Positions 22,501 through 28,199 of a DNA stretch of 28,199 nucleotides are shown here, in pieces. Positions within the stretch are counted from its first letter, which is position 1; each line of letters begins with the position of its first letter. The notes beneath the pieces were generated by a model. It was not told where the DNA came from and made no database searches. It saw only the letters and a list, made by a program, of their open reading frames with translations. The stretch spans positions 1-28,199 of the forward strand of contig JBBBWG010005313.1 of assembly GCA_037176905.1 (NCBI GenBank). Direction: 5' to 3'. The translations under genes were made by a program, and so were the position numbers. This DNA is from Azolla pinnata (taxonomy: Eukaryota > Streptophyta > Polypodiopsida > Salviniales > Salviniaceae).

Positions 22501-22854
22501 TTCATATCGCACCCGTGAAGAAATCAAGAATGTTCAGCAGGCCAGGGACCCGATCGATCACTTACGGAAGATTATATTGAAGGTACCATGCAAAAAGTAA
22601 TCTGTCCAAAAGAGAATAAATTTTGTTTTAGCTTCTAAAAGCATTTTCATGCTGCTTAGGAAGGAGTGTTCTCAGAAGAGGAGCTCAAAGTAATTGACAA
22701 TGAAGTCAAACAGCATATTAGTGAAGCATTAACACAAGCCAAACAATCTCCTACACCTGGAGATAATGAGCTGGTTACCAACATTTATGTGCAAGACCAA
22801 GGGCTTACAGTTCAAGGTTGTGATCGTAAGCAGTCCATCTACACATTATCATAA
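19583..22854 (+). CDS. Mitochondrial pyruvate dehydrogenase E1 alpha-like subunit (divergent)
   Basis: E1 alpha binds thiamine diphosphate with E1 beta and decarboxylates pyruvate in the mitochondrial complex. Exons: 19583-19924, 20822-20977, 21167-21379, 21554-21628, 21713-21793, 21871-21942, 22436-22582, 22660-22854; 426 aa. The first 60 residues are rich in Arg, Ser and Pro with almost no acids ([15 protein letters not shown]), as in a mitochondrial presequence. Conserved: [13 protein letters not shown] (121-133), [11 protein letters not shown] (178-188), GDGADNQ (231-237), [14 protein letters not shown] (259-272), and [18 protein letters not shown] (323-340) with His328 and the two phospho-site serines S329 and S336. 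Odd: [10 protein letters not shown] (201-210) where plants and animals have GIVGAQVPLG, Asp235 for the usual Ala, and many changes elsewhere. Introns 3 and 6 are GC-AG. The family is certain; that it is a second, diverged paralogue is inference. Confidence 0.92.
20607..20844 (+). repeat. 119-bp tandem duplication spanning the exon-2 acceptor
   Basis: Copy 1 is 20607-20725 and copy 2 is 20726-20844. The two differ at one base (C at 20680, T at 20799). Each contains the end of intron 1, the pyrimidine tract and CCAG acceptor, and the first 23 bases of exon 2 (TTGTTCAAGTCTCAGAACGT and on). Only copy 2 runs into the rest of exon 2. Splicing to the copy-1 acceptor (AG at 20701-20702) would read eight correct residues and then reach an in-frame TAA at 20766. 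Confidence 0.95.
21380..21553 (+). other. GC-AG intron 3 of the E1-alpha-like gene
   Basis: The exon ends GATAATCAG and the intron starts GCAAAC; the acceptor is CTGGCAG at 21553. Joining GDGADNQ to GQVYE restores the family sequence exactly. The nearest usable GT downstream (about 21405) shifts the frame. Confidence 0.85.
21943..22435 (+). other. GC-AG intron 6 of the E1-alpha-like gene
   Basis: The exon ends GGAGGAAAG and the intron starts GCAAGA, a strong match to the GC-donor consensus (AG followed by GCAAG); the acceptor is TTTTTCAG at 22435. The join CLGGK to GPILME keeps frame. No GT occurs near the boundary. Confidence 0.9.
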
Positions 22855-23685
22855 AGGATTTCTAAATATCATTGCCATGTACCTGTAAATATTGTAAAAG
22901 CTGTGTAAAAAACACTAAATGAGGTATTAGCTTAGATGGAACGAGAAGAAGTGTAAAAAGAAAGGATCAATTGAAAGCTGATTCGAGATTTGTGCGAGAA
23001 CGTCAACCGGAGTCTATAATTTGTTGGTTTGCGGAGCTTGTGGAAGGTTTCTTTAGTACAGCATTAGTTATGCTTAGATAACCCTCTTTAATATGTCGGT
23101 TGTCTATAGGTTCATTTCAAAAGGTTTTATATATCTATATATGTATAGATATATATAGATATATATATCTAAGGCAGGATGATAGAACTTAGATATATCT
23201 TGAGAAGTTTTGGTGGTTTACATGAACAGTATTGGGATGTTAACTGTTGCGTTGATTTATGTCTTAACAAAATGAAGGGAATGAATATGAAGGAAGATAA
23301 ATGTTAGAATGCATGGTTGGGTTTTTTGCCATTAGACATGTTTTCTTCCGTTCACTTCCTTCAATAGGTGAATTATAATGCTTCCAACTGTCATTACATG
23401 TGGCATGACTATAACAATGGGGTCAGTCTTTCTCTTTGGCTATGTTGCAAGCAAAATTGTGTGATCGGGTTTTTTGTGACTAGCTTACCAATTGATTGGT
23501 TATTTGTGAGCTAGTGGTTCCAAAATCATGTCCAGATATTAATTCTAGGTATTCATGACACAATTAGATTGCACTAACAGATGTTGGTAAGGACCTTGTT
23601 CTAATATCTGCATTTGCACAATTCAAAGTTTCAAGCAAATCTTTGAAGCTTACCCATTATATGATTATCGGTCAAAGCACTATGC
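22855..23685. other. E1-alpha 3' region and spacer
   Basis: The first part is presumably 3' UTR (TGTAAATATTGTAAAAG at about 22883). A palindromic AT-rich patch built from ATATATCTATATATG and related units lies at about 23126-23172. No gene is recognisable. Confidence 0.6.
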
Positions 23686-24289
23686 CATAAAAAAACTTGT
23701 CCTAGGAAGATGAGGTGAAGTTTAGGGTTGTAGGGTAAACCCTAAACCTGAAACCATAATCTCTCTGGTATCTCGAGGCATCGAGGCAAAGCAACGGTAG
23801 AAAAACGATGCAAAGACTTATTGGCCTAGAATCATGTGAGACTTTGCAATGAAAGGATTAGTCGATGCAAGAAAAACGATGCAACGATTAGCGCAAAGCA
23901 ACGGTAGAAAAACAATGCAAGAACTTAGCTACTTATTGGCCCAAAATCAAGTAGAAAGGATTAGTCGATGTAGAGATTAGGAATGGTAGATTAAGGGGGC
24001 ATCTTGGTTAATGAGAACGGATTAAGGGGTGTTCCAAGGACATATTAGAGGGTAATTAAACCCTAGAAAAGCTTGTCCCAAGAAGATGATGTGAAGATTA
24101 GGGTTTAACCCCCTAAACCCTAAACCATCATCTCTACGATCTCGAAGCATCGATTGTGGATCGGAGCGAAGCAGCGGCAGAAAAAAACGATGTAAGAACC
24201 GAGCTACTTCCTGGCCCAGAATCATGCGAGACTCTGTAAAGAAAGGATTAGTCGACGATGCCGAGATTAGGGGATGGTAGGGCATGGTG
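23686..24289. repeat. Diverged triplicated segment with telomeric palindromes
   Basis: Two long copies start near 23690 and 24062, sharing AAAACTTGTCCTAGGAAGATG or a near variant, a telomeric inverted repeat, ATCTCGAGGCATCG, GCAACGGTAGAAAAACGATG, TTGGCCTAGAATCATG and GAAAGGATTAGTCGATG. A partial middle copy (about 23881-24060) has only the second half. The telomeric part is head-to-head: TTTAGGG (23721) facing CCCTAAA (23740), and TTAGGGTTTA (24098-24107) facing TAAACCCTAA (24114-24123). Confidence 0.85.
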
Positions 24290-24655
24290 GTTAATGAGGG
24301 TGGATTAGGGGGGGGGGGGTGTTTCAGAGGAGAGATTAGAGGGTAATTAAGGAGCAGAAGCAGATTAAGGGGGAGGCTGGTGGTTAATGAAGGTGGATGA
24401 AGGGGCGTTTCAAAGGAGAGATCAGAGGGTAATTAAGGAGCGTTAAGTATGGGTAGTGACGGTGGATGAAAGGCGGCGTTTCTCAAGGGAGAGATTAGAG
24501 GGTAATTAAGGAGCGGTAAGTATGGTTAATGACGGCGGATTAAGGGGCGTTTCAAAGGAGAGATTAGAGGGTAATTAAGGAGCAAGTATGGTTAATGACG
24601 GCGGATTAAGGGGCGTTTCAAAGGAGAGATTAGAGGGTAATTAAGGAGCTTAATG
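24290..24655. repeat. 66-86-bp tandem array with AGAGGGTAATTAAGGAGC
   Basis: The marker AGAGGGTAATTAAGGAGC starts at 24338, 24424, 24497, 24566 and 24632, with a related copy at about 24047. Spacings shorten from 86 to 66 bp toward the gene. Units also contain GGTTAATGACGGCGGATTA and GGGGCGTTTCAAAGGAGAG. A poly-G run of about 12 lies near 24308. The array ends about 90 bp before the hexamer repeat in the leader. Confidence 0.9.
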
Positions 24656-24752
24656 AAGGCAAGAGTCGGTGGTGTGAATGGACTTTGAAAATGAATATAA
24701 AATAGTTCAATATATTTGTATAACAGCAGCGCGAGGAATTGAAACAGAAAAT

Positions 24753-25508
24753 TCTCGCCATCGCCATCGCCATCGCCATCGCCATCGCCGATCGCCGAAT
24801 CGCTTCTGCTCGGAGACGCACAGAAACCTGCAGGTATTTCTCGCACTCCCTTCCCTTCCCCTTCCCCTTCCCCTTCCTTTCCTTTTCCCCGTTCTCCCGC
24901 TTTCGTTTCGATTCCTTCTCTTTTGTTGTAACCAACCACATTCCCCTCGATTCGCTTCCGTTTTTTGGTCCGCTCCGCCAAACCTTCGGCCTGCTCGGCT
25001 CGTCTTTCACCGAATTTGCGCTCCTCTTGTGCACTTATGTCATCCGCTTTGAAAATCCATTCGTGCTGATTGTATGAATCCGATGATATCTTCTTCTTCT
25101 TCTTCTTCTTCTTCTTCTTCTTCTTCTTTTTCTTCTTCTGCTTGCTTCTCGTTATCATCTTCTTCTGTCGTTTTTCTTGTTTTCGATATGCTGTTTGATG
25201 AGATCTTCCGCTTAAAGTCGTTATCTCATGGAAGCTCCCGCTCTTTCTGTGGAACAGGTCTCGGAGTGCATTATTCTTCACATCAGAGACGCGGCTTCCG
25301 TTCCTACCAGAAATTTTGCGTTTGAATCACATCAGAAGACTCTCACGTTGGAAATATCTTGAGCCCTTGTAGTTATACATCAGAAATATTCTGAAGGCCA
25401 GAGATTTTCAGGTGTAAATTTGTTGTATTAACCTCCGAAAGCACTCTCTTACCTATAGAATCTGTAAAGGTGCAGCCTTTAAATACAGAGCACGCCATCT
25501 ATTCCTTG
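24753..25508 (+). promoter_or_regulatory. Leader of the last gene: (CATCGC)n, probable 5' UTR intron, (TTC)n
   Basis: A (CATCGC)n hexamer run lies at about 24757-24790. A good donor (CTGCAG followed by GTATTT, GT at 24834) pairs plausibly with an acceptor AG at 25256-25257. The inferred 424-bp intron contains the (TTC)n run (about 25089-25135) and the upstream ATGs, and 25258-25508 has no ATG. Other acceptors at 25411 and 25475 are possible. The structure is inferred from splice-site strength and the ATG pattern only. Confidence 0.5.
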
Positions 25509-27461
25509 ATGACAATGGAAAGCTTTGCGACATCTTATCCGGTCATGTTCCATGATGGAGAAAAGGAGCACAATAAAGGATATATTGGTGTACATTCTGT
25601 GCTCACATTCAAAAGATTTCAAAGCCTTCTGTGTCAGAAGGTAGGCCTTCCATCAGGACAAATCACAGCCGTTTTTGTGTGTAGAAGAACCTCGAAAGAC
25701 GCCGTTAGTGATGTACAGGAGAAGTTACCTATCAATGAGAACACTAATTTCAGTATCATCTTAAATCAGCATAATCCAAAGTGGGAGAAAGATTGCCATT
25801 TCTTAGTCACTGCTAAGAAGTGGAAGAAAGAGAGGAAAGGCACTATAGGAAGAAGAAGAAGCATAGACCAAGAGGAAAGTGGAGAGGAGTTTATGATATG
25901 TCATTCCAAGGGTTACTCTTCAGATCCTGTACAGAAGGACGTGAATCTGATGGCTGGTACTGCCATGGTTAATTGTATAAACACAAAACAATCGATTGCT
26001 TCAGAGACTATGTCAAGTAGTGCTAACGTAGAGGATCTGAGGGATATAAGAACTCCAGATGATAGGTTTGAGCGCATGCCCCTCATGACAGGAAGTGGAT
26101 ATAATTATGTGGCTCGAAACATGATGGTCGATATGCAACAGTCTGTGGATCATTTGAATTTAAATGGCGACCCACAACAACTGAATCTATCTACAGATGG
26201 TCATGGTTCTTCTGAAATAAACAATTTGTCATCGCAGACAAAGCAAGAACTTAATCACTGGTCTCACGGGGCTGATAACTATGCTAATCTACAATGTATG
26301 AGCAACTCAAGGTTTAATAATCAGAAAGCTTCTCAAGAAAGAAGAACAAGGCCGTCTTTGATTCCAGATAATTTGTCATCAACAGCATCTCTAGGAGTGC
26401 CTGAGAATCACCAGGGCATCATAATGAGCTCTGACTCTGCACCCCATGCCAATTTGATGGCACCTCATCATGTGAAACTACTTAACAGGCCAGATCAGAA
26501 GATTTTGCTGACAAGAGGAGATCAGCAAGCTGCACTAATGAACCCAAGCTCGTTAATGTCAACTATGGTAACTAATGTTCGGTTCAACGAGAAGGCGTAT
26601 AGTATGGAGAAACAACTGGGAGGAGCCAACATGGCTAGTATACTGCCTCGTGGCCCAGGAGGTGTTTGCAGCTTTTACCCAAGGCAAGCATTCCAAGATG
26701 GAGTTAAACCATGGTTGAGGCATCATCATACTGTCGATCAGCCTACAGTACTATTCAGAGATGATCATGGTTACAAGCCGTGGCAATCTGGCCATTATCA
26801 CCATAACATGCCCGTGAAGGCTAGCGAAGAGTTCCAAGAAAGGTACAGCGATCCTCTCTTGACGACTCGGCCTTCGCTGATCCAGGCGAGAGATGGCCTT
26901 CTGAAGCCAATTAATGTGAGAAAAGATGATCAAATGATGCATCCATCTCTAGGGTTCCCAGCCACAGTAGGAGGGAACAATAATAACGTGTTCTTGTTGA
27001 AGAATCCTGGCCCAGTGGCAACAGGAACCGATCTTCAACAAGCTCACGCTCATTACTGGGGCTATCATCCTATGAACAATCCTATGATTCCGCACCGGCA
27101 ATCACTAGCTGCTGTTGATCTACACCCGAGTATGGTGAATTCGAAGCCTGGAGTGAATGTAACTCTAGACATGTCAAAGATAACAGGGCTTGTATGCAGC
27201 CTGAATTCCAATTACCAAGCGAACGTAAACCGAAAATCGTCATCATCATCATCAACAACAACAACAACAACAACAGGATTGGTTCATGGTGGAGTATCAT
27301 GTCAGCAGTGCTACAAATTCCAGCAGAGTAAGATCAATCCTCCACCGTTCCATCTTTGTGTACAAGACAAGATAACTGTGGGCTTTAGAGGTCCATCCCC
27401 AGCAGGGCCTATAGGAAGGCCGGCGGCCAAAACCAGCGCCGATTTCATAGCTGCAGCCTGA
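25509..27461 (+). CDS. Plant-specific protein of unknown function (DUF7138-like, tentative)
   Basis: A single coding exon of 650 aa. Residues 10-110 look like a folded domain: YPVMFHDGEKEH, VLTFKRFQSLLCQKVGLPSG, then KDCHFLVTAKKWKKERK, followed by a basic patch (GRRRS, 114-118) that could be a nuclear signal. The middle (about 120-580) is low in predicted order, rich in Asn, Ser, His and Met. The C-terminus has C598-x2-C601 and H615-x-C617, a possible metal site, and then DKITVGFRGPSPAGPIGRP. From memory, this pairing of an N-terminal DGE..-F..FQS domain with a C-terminal FHxC..D..T.GFRSPAGPI tail fits the uncharacterised plant family DUF7138; I cannot confirm it here. The start could be 25509 or the ATG two codons on; the open frame extends slightly upstream without an ATG. 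A (TCA)n/(ACA)n run encodes the Ser/Thr stretch near 585. No function is assigned. Confidence 0.85.
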   Translation: MTMESFATSYPVMFHDGEKEHNKGYIGVHSVLTFKRFQSLLCQKVGLPSGQITAVFVCRRTSKDAVSDVQEKLPINENTNFSIILNQHNPKWEKDCHFLVTAKKWKKERKGTIGRRRSIDQEESGEEFMICHSKGYSSDPVQKDVNLMAGTAMVNCINTKQSIASETMSSSANVEDLRDIRTPDDRFERMPLMTGSGYNYVARNMMVDMQQSVDHLNLNGDPQQLNLSTDGHGSSEINNLSSQTKQELNHWSHGADNYANLQCMSNSRFNNQKASQERRTRPSLIPDNLSSTASLGVPENHQGIIMSSDSAPHANLMAPHHVKLLNRPDQKILLTRGDQQAALMNPSSLMSTMVTNVRFNEKAYSMEKQLGGANMASILPRGPGGVCSFYPRQAFQDGVKPWLRHHHTVDQPTVLFRDDHGYKPWQSGHYHHNMPVKASEEFQERYSDPLLTTRPSLIQARDGLLKPINVRKDDQMMHPSLGFPATVGGNNNNVFLLKNPGPVATGTDLQQAHAHYWGYHPMNNPMIPHRQSLAAVDLHPSMVNSKPGVNVTLDMSKITGLVCSLNSNYQANVNRKSSSSSSTTTTTTTGLVHGGVSCQQCYKFQQSKINPPPFHLCVQDKITVGFRGPSPAGPIGRPAAKTSADFIAAA

Positions 27462-28199
27462 TACAGGTTTTCCAACACTGTATGTAGCTAGCAAAGCCCC
27501 TTCCAAATGCTTGAATCAGTAGGTTTTAATAATTTAACAGCCCACAAAATCATGACTCAACACACACACAGAAAAAAAAAGATCATTGAAGATCTAACTG
27601 TTACCAAATCCTGTGTTAAAAATGTTCATAACAAAATATGGAGATGAAAGAACAAACAAAACACACACACACACACACATCTGCAAAAAATGAGTTTATG
27701 AAAACGGAAACATGTAGCTGATTGTCAATCAATTAACACTAACCTTCACAAAATCGAGCTCCAGCTTTGTATCAGCATTGTATATCTTTGATATCCTCTG
27801 ATTTTGGTGTTTCTGTCCATGAATCAATGGGCTCTATCTGTAGATTCTCCTTCACTATTGTGCCATCTGAGGTATCATCGGTTCCCCCATTTCAAGAGCA
27901 AAAAATACCCAATCTCGAGCAACTATCTGGTCCAATCAGGGTTTGAATCATGTTATGAAGGAATGATGGCTTGCGTAAAAGTTCACCATTGAGATCTTGC
28001 GGGAATGAGGGATAAAACATGTATTGATCCGCAAATAGGGCTTTGATCGTTTATTCTCATTGAAAGCGGATGCATAGGGAATGATTGGAACCCACGCGAT
28101 TCTTCATTCATCATGCAATCCGGATCGAATCAGCCCTCGTGTTGAACTCGGAGACTCGGGGGCTTGCAAGCTAATTGCATTGATCTTAGATTGAATGGC
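27462..28199. other. Downstream region of the last gene
   Basis: Presumed 3' UTR and spacer. Two short (CA)n runs are visible, at about 27560-27570 and 27660-27680. No gene, RNA gene or element is recognisable. Confidence 0.6.

Noticed and set aside
24592..25281. 229-codon minus-strand frame with a Lys run
   Set aside because: It is the antisense of the (TTC)n and (CATCGC)n leader repeats; low complexity only.
1..28199. tRNA, rRNA or other structured RNA genes
   Set aside because: Looking for tRNA box-like motifs and rRNA-like stretches gave no convincing candidate on either strand; this was by eye and could miss small RNAs.

Overview
This looks like nuclear DNA of a land plant. All five genes I can resolve are plant-type: a cytosolic NADP-isocitrate dehydrogenase, a REVEILLE/LCL-type SHAQKYF MYB factor, eEF2 with the plant-type intron directly after its ATG, a mitochondrial pyruvate dehydrogenase E1-alpha-like protein, and a plant-specific protein of unknown function. 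The intergenic DNA carries Arabidopsis-type telomeric CCCTAAA motifs. Introns are short (mostly 80-500 bp, a few about 1 kb) and genes are closely spaced, so the genome looks compact in this area. I cannot fix the lineage from sequence alone.

Layout, all genes on the + strand: 1-2955, microsatellites, a telomere-like higher-order repeat and a polypurine minisatellite; 2956-6517, NADP-ICDH (15 exons, 412 aa); 6518-9126, spacer with a 65-bp CCAAT-rich minisatellite; 9127-12316, RVE-like MYB (9 exons, 439 aa); 12317-14309, spacer with a tandem repeat broken by a 100-N assembly gap, then the eEF2 leader; 14310-18220, eEF2 (3 coding exons, 843 aa); 18221-19582, spacer with a 51-52-bp tandem array; 19583-22854, E1-alpha-like gene (8 exons, 426 aa); 22855-25508, spacer with duplicated telomeric palindromes, a tandem array and a leader; 25509-27461, one-coding-exon unknown gene (650 aa); 27462-28199, downstream DNA.

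The genes are unrelated housekeeping and regulatory loci and I see no pathway cluster. ICDH and E1-alpha both belong to central carbon metabolism, but nothing here suggests co-regulation beyond shared orientation. Exons were joined by hand: every junction keeps frame and reproduces the family consensus. All coding introns are GT-AG except two GC-AG introns, both in the E1-alpha gene.

The most unusual features are a 119-bp tandem duplication that copies a complete 3' splice site in the E1-alpha gene (use of the upstream copy leads to an in-frame stop), the two GC-AG introns and the divergent cofactor-loop residues of that same gene, repeat arrays just upstream of all five genes, and a repeated order of modules (telomeric motif, TTAATTA-type array, CATCGC hexamers, GAA/TTC tract) upstream of both the ICDH gene and the last gene.
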